A DNA stretch of 49,340 nt from contig JBDRNO010000147.1 in NCBI GenBank assembly GCA_043811005.1, forward strand, positions 1-49,340, read 5' to 3'. The notes under the pieces are model-generated. The model saw only the letters and a program-made list of their open reading frames with translations. It had not been told where the DNA came from and did not search any database. This DNA is from JBDRNO01 sp043811005. Lineage in GTDB: Bacteria > Bacteroidota > Bacteroidia > NORP154. Shown here in pieces: positions 8,078 through 15,162 of the stretch (position 1 is the first letter of the stretch; each line of letters opens with the position of its first letter). Both the position numbers and the translations under genes were made by a program.

Positions 8078-8147
8078 GAGGGATCTCCCGCTTGCCTACC
8101 GAAACCCTAGTGTAGGCAGGGCTAATAGTGACATCCCCGGCAAAAAA

Positions 8148-8408
8148 CGTTCATCTCTAAATCAAAACAATCAAAACAAAAGAACAACTTTTACTCTCAA
8201 AATACATTGCTTATGGTTTGGTTATTAGCATTTGGTACAAACTTATTGAATGCTCATAAACTGTATTAACCTGAGTGAACCCGTATGAGATCATTATTAA
8301 TTGTTATGACTATCGGTATGAATTTGCATTCTCATTTGTGATTTGATAAAATCATGCGGGTTTCGTATATTTACCCCTCAACTTCGGATACAATCCTTAA
8401 TGTTGCGT
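8148..8408. repeat. Third long attC-like site, 5'-truncated and interrupted
   Basis: Bases 8148-8192 (AAAAAACGTTCAT to ACAACTTTT) and 8361-8401 (TTTCGTATATTTACC to CCTTAAT) are the two adjacent parts of the 3' half of the long site, separated by 168 bp absent from the copies at 2560 and 4611. The 5' half of the site is missing. The right tip is GTTGCGT. Confidence 0.6.
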
Positions 8409-8497
8409 GTAATGCCTTAGCACACCTAATGATTGCATTGTCAAACCAAATTGAATGAGTTTTCCTGAACCTAAAATCTTCTTGAACAGGAATCTAT

Positions 8498-8513
8498 TTT
8501 AAATATATTTAAA
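8498..8513. promoter_or_regulatory. Palindromic operator candidate 1 of the hip operon
   Basis: TTTAAATATATTTAAA, a perfect 16-bp palindrome. Two single-mismatch copies follow at exactly +61 and +122. Confidence 0.6.
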
Positions 8514-8558
8514 GTATTCTGACATACAAGGTCTTGAAGGCTCTGTCTGACGAAATAA

Positions 8559-8574
8559 TATAAATATATTTAAA
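8559..8574. promoter_or_regulatory. Palindromic operator candidate 2 of the hip operon
   Basis: TATAAATATATTTAAA, one mismatch from operator 1, lying just upstream of the proposed -33 element. Confidence 0.6.
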
Positions 8575-8579
8575 TATTA

Positions 8580-8610
8580 TTGACATTGACAGTAATTTTG
8601 CATATTTTTG
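8580..8610 (+). promoter_or_regulatory. Bacteroidota-type promoter of the hip operon
   Basis: TTG at 8580-8582 and TATTTTTG at 8603-8610 (fits TAnnTTTG) are spaced 20 nt. A second box TAATTTTG (8593-8600) overlaps. Transcription would begin near 8617, just before operator 3, so a bound repressor would block it. Confidence 0.5.
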
Positions 8611-8619
8611 TTGCAATAA

Positions 8620-8635
8620 TTTAAATATAATTAAA
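8620..8635. promoter_or_regulatory. Palindromic operator candidate 3 of the hip operon
   Basis: TTTAAATATAATTAAA, one mismatch from operator 1, 10 nt before the hipB start codon and across the expected transcription start region. Confidence 0.6.
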
Positions 8636-8645
8636 GTTTAGTAAG

Positions 8646-8852
8646 ATGACTAAAAAAGAATTAGGCAAAAAAATAAAGGAAAGAAGGAAGGTTATGTCTA
8701 TGCCACAGAACCAACTTGCAGACTATACAGGATTGTCAGTTGTCACTTTATCACAGATAGAGAGCGGAAAGGCAAACCCATCATTTGAGACTCTAAATGA
8801 GATTTTTCACTTCTTAAATCTTGAAATTTTAGTAGTAGTAAAAAAACGATAG
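8646..8852 (+). CDS. hipB: HipB-type antitoxin, Xre-family HTH repressor
   Basis: This 68-residue protein is almost entirely a lambda-repressor-like HTH: QNQLADYTGLSVVTLSQIESGKANPSFETL spans helices 2-4. It should bind the three palindromes upstream and autoregulate, and help neutralise the kinase encoded two genes downstream (family knowledge). It is shorter than E. coli HipB (about 88 residues) and ends in VVVKKR. Its stop codon abuts the next ATG (8853) directly, so translation is probably coupled. It starts the last cassette-like unit of the array, whose ends are GTTGCGTG (8402) and CGCGCAAC (10162-10169). Confidence 0.9.
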   Translation: MTKKELGKKIKERRKVMSMPQNQLADYTGLSVVTLSQIESGKANPSFETLNEIFHFLNLEILVVVKKR

Positions 8853-9176
8853 ATGAAGTTAAGAGTAATATATAAAGGGAAACACAATGCAGGAGTACTC
8901 TGGAGAGATGAATCCGGATATCATTTTGAGTATGAAGATGAATTCATATCAGATGAAAACACTTTTCCTATATCAGTGAATATGCCTAAATCTCAAAAAA
9001 GATATAACTCAGACAGATTATTTGCAAATTTTCAATCAATATTAAGTGAAGGATTCAACCGGGAATTACAATGCAAGGCATTAGGTATTGATACCAATGA
9101 TGATTGGAGCCTGCTAATATATACGTGCGAAAAAGACACGATAGGTGCAATTACAATTGAAAAAACAGAAGAATAA
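8853..9176 (+). CDS. hipS: HipS-like protein (HipA N-terminal subdomain as a separate gene)
   Basis: This 107-residue protein matches the N-terminal Couple_hipA subdomain of HipA: a strand pair around GVLWRDESGYHFEYEDEF, then the signature FQSILSEGFNRELQCKALGI and the final strand with DTIGAITIE. In single-chain HipA this part is fused to the kinase. A separate polypeptide is the arrangement of the tripartite HipBST system, where HipS is the antitoxin proper for HipT (established for E. coli O127). It abuts hipB and its stop overlaps the hipT start by 1 nt (TAATG), which implies a coupled three-gene operon. Which of HipB and HipS neutralises here cannot be told from sequence. Confidence 0.87.
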   Translation: MKLRVIYKGKHNAGVLWRDESGYHFEYEDEFISDENTFPISVNMPKSQKRYNSDRLFANFQSILSEGFNRELQCKALGIDTNDDWSLLIYTCEKDTIGAITIEKTEE

Positions 9177-10147
9177 TGGCTAACTGTAACGGATGTTTAA
9201 AGGAGAATATTAATGGTTTTTGTTCAGCGTGTGAAACCAAATTATTTGACAGGTCTAAAATTTCCAGCCAACTTGAATTTAACTGGAATGATATTCAAGA
9301 TAGGATTATGGGACAGCCTGCAGGATTTAGTATTTCAGGAGTACAAGCTAAAGGATTTATTGGAAGAGATAAAAATAATCTTTTAGCTCCAAATAGAGAT
9401 GTTGAATCAATGTACATTATCAAGCCATTTTTAGATTCAAGGAGAACTTTATACAAAGATTCTCCGGCAAATGAACATTTGACTATGACCATGGCTTACC
9501 AATTGTTTAATATCTCAATAGCAAAATGCGGGTTAGTGAGATTCGCAGACGGTGAACCAGCTTACCTTACAAGAAGATTTGACAGGGATAAAGAAGGCAA
9601 CGTACTGAGTCAGGAAGATTTTGTCTCTGTATTAAATGCTGCTCCAGGCATAAACGATCATGGACTTTATAAGTATAATTCGTTCACTTACGAAGATGTT
9701 GGAAATCGACTTAATCCCTCAGACCAGATAAGCTTCGTAAAAATTCTTGTTTTCAATTTCCTCACAGGCAATGGAGATGTTCACTTAAAAAACCTTTCCC
9801 TTTTGGAATCAGCTGATGGTGATATGTTATTGTCTCCTTCATATGATTTAATGAATACAAAACTTCACATCAATGACCCGAAAATAGCAATGAATTTGTT
9901 CAAAGAAATGGAGAGAACAAAACAAAATTTGCTAACTACCACATACGATTATAAAATTGCAGACTTCCTTAAATTAGGAAAAAGAATAGGAGTAAGAGAC
10001 AGGATATTACTCTCAATAGTAAAAGAGTTTCGTGTAGCTAAAGCGGATATGCTTTTGTTTGTTGATAAATCATTTCTTTCTGGTGCTGGAAAGCTAAAGT
10101 ATAAGGAAGTGGTAGAGCTGAACCATGGCCAATTATTCAACTATTGA
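9176..10147 (+). CDS. hipT: HipT-like serine/threonine kinase toxin with N-terminal zinc-ribbon motif
   Basis: This 323-residue kinase is of the HipA C-terminal type. It opens with a CxxC-x8-CxxC motif (CNGC ... CSAC, residues 4-19) that could bind zinc. The Gly-rich loop follows as GFSISGVQAKG (about 50-60), with the SIS serines that in E. coli HipT are autophosphorylation sites. IIKPF supplies the ATP-lysine region. The catalytic loop is NGDVHLKNLSLL (about 200-211), and the metal-binding SPSYDL follows about 20 residues later. Known members phosphorylate aminoacyl-tRNA synthetases (GltX for HipA, TrpS for HipT); the target here is unknown. All key residues are present, so the toxin is probably functional. 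The start overlaps the hipS stop. Confidence 0.9.
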   Translation: MANCNGCLKENINGFCSACETKLFDRSKISSQLEFNWNDIQDRIMGQPAGFSISGVQAKGFIGRDKNNLLAPNRDVESMYIIKPFLDSRRTLYKDSPANEHLTMTMAYQLFNISIAKCGLVRFADGEPAYLTRRFDRDKEGNVLSQEDFVSVLNAAPGINDHGLYKYNSFTYEDVGNRLNPSDQISFVKILVFNFLTGNGDVHLKNLSLLESADGDMLLSPSYDLMNTKLHINDPKIAMNLFKEMERTKQNLLTTTYDYKIADFLKLGKRIGVRDRILLSIVKEFRVAKADMLLFVDKSFLSGAGKLKYKEVVELNHGQLFNY

Positions 10148-10160
10148 TAGAAACTATCCT

Positions 10161-10177
10161 GCGCGCAACACATCATC
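10161..10177. repeat. Right end of the hip cassette and shared 15-mer
   Basis: CGCGCAAC (10162-10169) is the inverse of the cassette start CACGCAAC/GTTGCGTG (8402) with one mismatch. GCGCAACACATCATC (10163-10177) is repeated exactly at 22525-22539. Confidence 0.5.
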
Positions 10178-10187
10178 TGATCCATCC

Positions 10188-10235
10188 GCTTGTACTGAGT
10201 TTCACCGAAGTGCTTGTACTGAGTATTACCGAAGT
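10188..10235. repeat. Tandem 24-bp repeat, two copies
   Basis: Two adjacent copies of GCTTGTACTGAGT-T-ACCGAAGT differing at two or three positions, followed by GCTAG. Function unknown; of the type of dispersed intergenic repeat with ACTGAG/CCGAAG arms. Confidence 0.75.
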
Positions 10236-10251
10236 GCTAGTCCCACGTTCA

Positions 10252-10274
10252 TTAAAAAAATAATTATTTTTTAA
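10252..10274. terminator. A+T-only hairpin between the hip cassette and the TonB receptor gene
   Basis: TTAAAAAAATAATTATTTTTTAA is palindromic and flanked by A/T runs, between two convergent genes. It could act as a two-way terminator, but with no G/C in the stem this is weak. Confidence 0.3.
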
Positions 10275-10384
10275 GCTTATTGCTTGATTTTATTATATTT
10301 TTTCAAGTTATCCCTTTATTAAATCTTTTCTTTTTAAAGTTATATGTTTAATTTTAATTTGCAAGAAATTAAAAACGAAAGCTA

Positions 10385-12796
10385 TCAAAAATCCACTTTA
10401 TAATAAAATACCGGCATAAAGCCCAATTGGTATTCTTCTCTTACCGGGTTGTTAACCCCTGAGATATAAGTTAGCTTAAGAACATTTTTGTTTTTCAGGA
10501 TGTTCACGAGGTCAAGCCCTATTTCGTGGGTGAACTTTTTGGTGTTTGCCTTAAAATTTATCTTTATGTCGGCTCTGAAATAGTCTCTGAATTGCAGGCT
10601 GTTTCTCAGGGAATCAACATATATTATCTCCCCGGCAATTTCAGTGGCGAGGGTGTCAACAGGCGCATAGCGCTTTCCTCCGGCTGAGGTGATCTTACAA
10701 CCCAAGCCCAAAACGGTATTTTTCTTTTTCCCGAACCTGAATTTTTTGCTGCTTAGCAAGTTAACGGCATAATTGCCACCGAAATCCGTATCCCTTTCCA
10801 CGCCATCACTGCCTTTATATTTTGATTCATACAGGGAAGCCGTGAGCATGAAGAAGTATGTTCTGCTAAAAAATTTCTCGAGCGTAAGCTCTATGCCGTA
10901 ATTTTCCCCGGTTCCCGTATTTGCCAGCGTGTCGGGAAAAAACCGGTTAAACCCGCTCCCCTGGTTGAGAAGGGAAAAAGATGATGATCTGCTGCTTTCA
11001 ACCGGAACATTGTACAATTGCTGGTAATATACCTCTGTTTTTATTCTCAGGTTATTACTTAGTGAATTGTCATAGGAAAGCACATAATGATTGCTGTTTA
11101 TAAAACCCATTTCCGTATTATGAGCGGTTTGGCTTGCCGGAAAGTGGTAAAAATAAGTGTAGGTTGGCGGAAGCTGGCTATGCATGCCAAAGCCGAAGCT
11201 CAGTACCTGCCTGTGCCTGAGCTTCCATTCTATACCCAGGCGGGGTTCGGCAGGGGAGTAACTTTTATTGAGGGTAAAGTACTGGCTGTGTAAACCCGCA
11301 TTGATGGTAATATCATCTGAGATCCTGTACTTCCATTGGAGGTAGGGTTGTATCAGATATGCCGTGCCAATGTGGTTCCACCTGTCCTCAAATTGATAAG
11401 TGGTTTCGTTGTAATTGCTGTCGAGAAAATTAAACCTGTACTGCTCGTCAAAGAACCCTGCTTTTATTGTATGCTTCCTGTTCAATTTCTTATTTACGTA
11501 AACCGATGCGGATATTTTGCTCTGTTTAAATGAATAGCCCAGCTTTGGCACCAATGAATCAATAACAAATACCGAGTCCGGCTGCAGCTCGATGTGGCGA
11601 AACACAAGTTCATGGTATGCTTGCTGTTCAGCATTGGAGGCGGAGATGGTCACCCGTGCAAAGGTTGTTGTATTAATTGCCATGGAATAGTTAATGCCTA
11701 TAACGCCCATTGACGTTCCGAAATACTGGTCCCTGTCTTTGTCACCGTATATATCCCTTTCGGGCATCACCTGGTCGCTTACAATGATATCAATATCACT
11801 TTTCCCGCCTATTCCAAAAAGGGAGATATTACTGTTGTTTTTTATTGGAAAATTTACTTTGAATGACAGATCCTGGTATACTGGGATGGCGGTGGTTCCA
11901 ATGTCTATGCCCAATGCACTGAACATAGATAATGTTGAATAACGGTAGGTTGCCAGGTATGAAGACCTGTTTTTTTTAGAGATAGGGCCTTCTGCCGTAA
12001 GCTCGGTTCCGAGGAAGCCGAATTGTCCTGTAAATTCGTGTTTTTCATCATTTCCGTTACGCATTCTCAAGTCAAACACACCTGCAATGCTGTTACCATA
12101 TTCGGCAGGGAAAGCGCCTGTGATAAAATCCGAAGTAGCCAGTACTTTATTATTAAGAATGCTTACCGGCCCGCCGGTACTGCCGGGAATATCAAAGTGA
12201 TTGGGATTGGGGATATTCACTCCTTCGAGCCGCCACAGCAAACCCATTGGTGTGTTGCCCCTGACCACGATATCATTTCTCGAATCATCGGCTCCCTGCA
12301 CACCTGCAAAATTAGATGCCATACGGGCGGGGTCTGCCCTGCTTCCGGCATAACGTTCGGTTTCCTCAACTGAAAATGTTCGGGCGCTCACCGTGCTCAT
12401 CTCATTCAATGCCGCGCCTTTGCCAGGTGTGGCGGCAACAACTACTTCCTGCATGGTTACAACGGATTCCTCCATTTCAAGAGGTATTATCACCTCCTTG
12501 CCAGTGTTCACGATCACATTGGGAATGACAATCTGCCTGTAGCCGAGAAAAGAAGCTACAATAGTGTATCTTCCAAGAGGGATATCTTCTATCCTGAAGT
12601 ATCCGCCTATATCCGTTGCCGCGCCCTTAATTAAAGAAGAATCTATGTAAACGGCAACTGTTGCCCCCGGAAGGGTTATTTGGGAAACTTTATCTTTTAC
12701 AGAGCCCCTGATGGTTTGGGTAATGTCCTGGGCGTAGGATTGCAGATTGAAAATAACCAAAAAGGTTAGTAAATATTTAAAGCGTGCAATTTTCAT
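10385..12796 (-). CDS. TonB-dependent outer membrane receptor with CarboxypepD_reg domain
   Basis: This 803-residue outer membrane receptor imports an unknown ligand using TonB energy. The signal peptide ends near SYAQ (residue 22). Residues about 28-115 form a carboxypeptidase-regulatory-like domain (IRGSVKDKVSQITLPGATVAVY, IGGYFRIEDIPLGRYTIVASFLGY). The plug domain follows at about 130-240 (ASNFAGVQGADDSRNDIVVRGNTPMGLLWRLEGV). The rest is a 22-strand-type barrel ending in the aromatic YKVDF, the usual barrel terminus. No SusD-like partner is adjacent, so a polysaccharide utilisation role is not supported. The gene stands alone, with a compound hairpin (12815-12857) just before its start codon. 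Confidence 0.92.
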   Translation of the reverse strand: MKIARFKYLLTFLVIFNLQSYAQDITQTIRGSVKDKVSQITLPGATVAVYIDSSLIKGAATDIGGYFRIEDIPLGRYTIVASFLGYRQIVIPNVIVNTGKEVIIPLEMEESVVTMQEVVVAATPGKGAALNEMSTVSARTFSVEETERYAGSRADPARMASNFAGVQGADDSRNDIVVRGNTPMGLLWRLEGVNIPNPNHFDIPGSTGGPVSILNNKVLATSDFITGAFPAEYGNSIAGVFDLRMRNGNDEKHEFTGQFGFLGTELTAEGPISKKNRSSYLATYRYSTLSMFSALGIDIGTTAIPVYQDLSFKVNFPIKNNSNISLFGIGGKSDIDIIVSDQVMPERDIYGDKDRDQYFGTSMGVIGINYSMAINTTTFARVTISASNAEQQAYHELVFRHIELQPDSVFVIDSLVPKLGYSFKQSKISASVYVNKKLNRKHTIKAGFFDEQYRFNFLDSNYNETTYQFEDRWNHIGTAYLIQPYLQWKYRISDDITINAGLHSQYFTLNKSYSPAEPRLGIEWKLRHRQVLSFGFGMHSQLPPTYTYFYHFPASQTAHNTEMGFINSNHYVLSYDNSLSNNLRIKTEVYYQQLYNVPVESSRSSSFSLLNQGSGFNRFFPDTLANTGTGENYGIELTLEKFFSRTYFFMLTASLYESKYKGSDGVERDTDFGGNYAVNLLSSKKFRFGKKKNTVLGLGCKITSAGGKRYAPVDTLATEIAGEIIYVDSLRNSLQFRDYFRADIKINFKANTKKFTHEIGLDLVNILKNKNVLKLTYISGVNNPVREEYQLGFMPVFYYKVDF

Positions 12797-12814
12797 TTTT
12801 TAAATTTTGATAAA

Positions 12815-12857
12815 GAGGGAGAGCTGGTGTGGGCAAAGCCCGCAACCGCTCTCCCTC
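12815..12857 (-). promoter_or_regulatory. Compound hairpin in the leader of the TonB receptor gene
   Basis: Outer arms GAGGGAGAGC (12815-12824) and GCTCTCCCTC (12848-12857) are perfectly complementary; inside, GGGC-AAA-GCCC (12831-12841) forms a second stem. It ends 18 nt before the ATG on the minus strand. It may be a mobile palindromic repeat or a regulatory leader structure; sequence alone does not decide. Confidence 0.5.
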
Positions 12858-12869
12858 CACGTTTCTCCC

Positions 12870-12965
12870 AAAAACGTTGTCATTCCGAATGAAGTGGAGT
12901 GCAGCGGAATCCCTCGTTCCTCGGGATAAACTCCATGAGGAATCTGCCTATTGAATTAAGCGAAT
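12870..12965. repeat. Dispersed intergenic repeat (GTCATTCCGAA ... type)
   Basis: Starts near TTGTCATTCCGAATGAAG. The stretch CCTCGTTCCTCGGGATAAAC (within 12911-12934) recurs in inverse orientation at 29579-29602 with two differences. No coding potential. Confidence 0.6.
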
Positions 12966-13080
12966 TTCCCTCATGAAGGATACAAAGCATCTCTCCGTTT
13001 CCCCACTTCTCCCACTCACAGTTTCAATAATATTGTTAAATCTATTAGCGTATAATGCGCTTAATTGATTTGGTGCAAAT

Positions 13081-14127
13081 TTATTTCTCATTAACGATCT
13101 CAGAGTTCATGATCTCGGTTTGTTTTTGGATGGATGCTTTATGGATCAGCTTGTAGAGTTTTTTGGTGAATTCTTCGGTCAATCCCAGTGCTTTACCGAA
13201 ATCGGGCCTGGTTCTTAATATCTTTTTCCAGCGTTTTATCTGTAATATGGTAATATTGTTATCCCGCTTGAATTCACCTATTTCCCTTACAACTTCCATT
13301 CTTTTGGACAGGGCATGCAGCAGGTCTTCATCAACCTTGTCTATTATTTCTCTCAATTCTTCCAGGCGGTTCTCAAAGATGATATTTTCAGAAGATGCTT
13401 TTCTGTATACCAGGTTTGATAAAAGTTCATCCAGTTGAGTTGGAGTGATCTGCTGCTGTGCATCACTTAAAGCGGCTTTGGGATTAATGTGAGTTTCAAT
13501 CATCAATCCCGCCATGTCAAGGTCAAGCGCTTTTTGAGCAATTCTTTGCAAAAGTCTGGCGTCCCCGGAAATATGGCTTGGGTCACATATAACAAGCAGA
13601 TCAGGGCATAATATCTTCAGCTCTATAGGTATCTCCCACATAGGAGCGTACCTGTATGGAGTTTTCTCAAAAGAGGAAAAACCCCTGTGAATTGCGATCA
13701 ATTTCGTTATCCCTGCATGGTTAAATCTCTCCAATGCGCCTGCCCATAAGCTTAAATCCGGGTTAATGGGGTTTTTTACCATTACCGGGATGTCAACACC
13801 CTTTAAAGCATCTGCTATTTCCTGCACGTAAAATGGATTTACTGTTGTCCTGGCGCCTATCCACAGGATATCCACTTCATTCTTCAGCGCTTGTTCAAGG
13901 TGTTCTGTATTTGCCACTTCAATGGCGGTGAGCAACCCGGTTTCCTGCTTAACGGTTTTCAGCCATTCCAGTGCAATGCTTCCCACTCCTTCAAAATAAT
14001 CAGGCCTTGTGCGTGGCTTCCATACCCCAGCCCGGAATATGCTGACCTTATCCAGCTTTGCAATCCCGGAAGCGGTCATTAAGAGCTGCTCTTCGGTTTC
14101 AGCGCTGCATGGCCCGGCAATGATCAA
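13081..14127 (-). CDS. Bifunctional DAHP synthase / chorismate mutase
   Basis: This enzyme makes 3-deoxy-D-arabino-heptulosonate 7-phosphate from PEP and erythrose 4-phosphate, and converts chorismate to prephenate: the first step of aromatic amino acid synthesis and a branch step. Residues about 1-240 are the KDO8P-synthase-like DAHP domain (GPCSAETEEQ, FRAGVWKPRTRPDYFEG, GARTTVNPF, MVKNP, CDPSHISGD). Residues about 260-340 are an AroQ-type chorismate mutase helix bundle (ENRLEELREIIDKVDEDLLHALSKRMEVVREIGEFK). The called start is TTG 14127, which cuts into the first strand. The frame stays open and family-like upstream (ELNIKPAGEW) to a CTG at 14188-14190, with no ATG, GTG or TTG there. The true start is therefore probably upstream and unusual. 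Domain order matches other Bacteroidota fusions. Confidence 0.92.
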   Translation of the reverse strand: MIIAGPCSAETEEQLLMTASGIAKLDKVSIFRAGVWKPRTRPDYFEGVGSIALEWLKTVKQETGLLTAIEVANTEHLEQALKNEVDILWIGARTTVNPFYVQEIADALKGVDIPVMVKNPINPDLSLWAGALERFNHAGITKLIAIHRGFSSFEKTPYRYAPMWEIPIELKILCPDLLVICDPSHISGDARLLQRIAQKALDLDMAGLMIETHINPKAALSDAQQQITPTQLDELLSNLVYRKASSENIIFENRLEELREIIDKVDEDLLHALSKRMEVVREIGEFKRDNNITILQIKRWKKILRTRPDFGKALGLTEEFTKKLYKLIHKASIQKQTEIMNSEIVNEK

Positions 14128-14271
14128 TGGTAATTTTAGCCCGCTGATCCATTCTCCGGCAGGTTTGATATTTAATTCTAATTTGTTCAGGAATTATAAG
14201 TAAAATATTTAAGCTCTTAAAAATTATTTAAAGACAACATGTCATGATAATTTTGTTGATGTAAATAAATA

Positions 14272-14345
14272 AGTTGACAGTTGACAATATGCAGTTGACA
14301 AAAAAACAAATTGCTTACTGCATGCTGTCAATTGCCAACTTGTTT
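14272..14345. repeat. Long imperfect hairpin (TTGACAG-type repeat)
   Basis: AAGTTGACAGTTGACA and ATGCAGT on the left can pair with ACTGCAT, TGTCAATTG and CCAACTTG on the right, forming a hairpin of about 70 nt. A half-site of similar composition occurs at 19750-19782. It occupies most of the gap upstream of the DAHP synthase gene. Confidence 0.6.
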
Positions 14346-14379
14346 CAAATTATAAAATTTTTGATTTTGTTGACAAGTA

Positions 14380-15051
14380 CTATTTAGCGAAACCTTCCTT
14401 ATACTTTGTAGTATTTATAACTTTCCCTTCTTCTGAATATTCATTCCACTCCCCATCCTTTTTACCTTTCTTATAAAAACCCAATACTTTTAATTTGCCG
14501 CCATCATGGTATTCCTTGTATTCTCCTTCTTTTTCATTATTAACGGCATTGACTTCTGACTTTAACGAACCGGTTTTATAATATACTTTCTGTGGCCCTT
14601 CAAAAAAGTCGTTTTTATATGTGTACTCAACTGATATCTTTCCATCCTGGTAGTACCATTTTGCTATTCCGTCTTTTTTGTCATTCACGAAGCTTGTTTC
14701 TTCCTGTAATTTATTGCTTTCGTAATATATTTTTCTCACCCCGTTCAACTTCCCCTGTTCATAATTCATTTCTTTTTTGATCCTTCCACCTGAACTGAAC
14801 TCTTTGTATTTACCATCCAACAGATTGTTATTGTAGTGTGCAATTGTTTTTACTATACCGTTTTTGTCAATATTCAGGAATACGCCATCTTTTACACCCT
14901 TTTTATAGGATTGAATTTCACTTACCATTTCGTTGTGATGATAGGTTATTATCGTGCTGTCGTTTGTTTCGCTCAATGAAGCCGTTGGGTTTTGTGAAAA
15001 GGCGATTAACGAAGCGCTTAAAGGGATAAGAATTAAAGCTGTCTTTTTCAT
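14380..15051 (-). CDS. Exported MORN-repeat protein (YwqK-like)
   Basis: This 223-residue protein has a signal peptide (MKKTALILIPLSASLIAFSQ). Seven to eight MORN_2-type repeats of about 22 residues follow, each with a GxxK-Y--G-L/I pattern (KKGVKDGVF, LLDGKYKEF, KLNGVRKIY, KKDGIAKWY, FFEGPQKVY, EKEGEYKEY, KKDGEWNEY). Such proteins are often auto-named YwqK antitoxins, but no toxin neighbour is present, so an envelope or periplasmic scaffold role is more likely. A TAACTTCG box (15097-15104, minus strand) about 46 nt upstream may be its promoter. Confidence 0.88.
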   Translation of the reverse strand: MKKTALILIPLSASLIAFSQNPTASLSETNDSTIITYHHNEMVSEIQSYKKGVKDGVFLNIDKNGIVKTIAHYNNNLLDGKYKEFSSGGRIKKEMNYEQGKLNGVRKIYYESNKLQEETSFVNDKKDGIAKWYYQDGKISVEYTYKNDFFEGPQKVYYKTGSLKSEVNAVNNEKEGEYKEYHDGGKLKVLGFYKKGKKDGEWNEYSEEGKVINTTKYKEGFAK

Positions 15052-15096
15052 TTTATATTTAATTGTTTAGAAATTTAAATTTTTTTAATGAATTTA

Positions 15097-15104
15097 CGAA
15101 GTTA
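15097..15104 (-). promoter_or_regulatory. -7-type box TAACTTCG upstream of the MORN gene
   Basis: TAACTTCGTAAATTCATT on the minus strand. The same TA[AG]CTTCG[CT]AAA[CT]T string precedes the 18274-18945 gene and purH. Confidence 0.35.
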
Positions 15105-15162
15105 TGTTCTTCAGAGGACAAAATTGGTAAATTTGAGAATACTTTACAAATGATCCTTTTTC

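Larger units (their letters stand above)
7783..8497. other. Gene-free stretch: repeat debris and broken third long site
   Basis: No credible gene is seen here. It holds C-rich palindromic repeat fragments (7791-7812), an inverted pair GGATGACAAT (about 7951) / ATTGTCATCC (about 8050), the 16-bp palindrome at 8062-8077, then the 3' half of the long attC-like site from about 8148, split by 168 unrelated bases (8193-8360) and ending TTCGGATACAATCCTTAAT at 8401. After that come GTTGCGTGT (8402, start of the hip cassette) and A+T-rich leader. It reads as a cassette whose gene has been lost or replaced. Confidence 0.55.

Noticed and set aside
7783..8497. tRNA or small RNA gene in the long gene-free stretch
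   Set aside because: No cloverleaf, T-loop sequence or promoter-terminator pair was found; the content is explained by repeats and a broken recombination-like site.
2560..10177. Classical class 1-type integron
   Set aside because: No integrase gene or attI is in the window and the sites do not match known class 1 attC sequences; only an integron-like organisation is claimed.
14380..15051. Toxin-antitoxin call for the YwqK-like MORN protein
   Set aside because: The protein has a signal peptide and only MORN repeats, and no toxin gene is next to it; the antitoxin label is an annotation habit.
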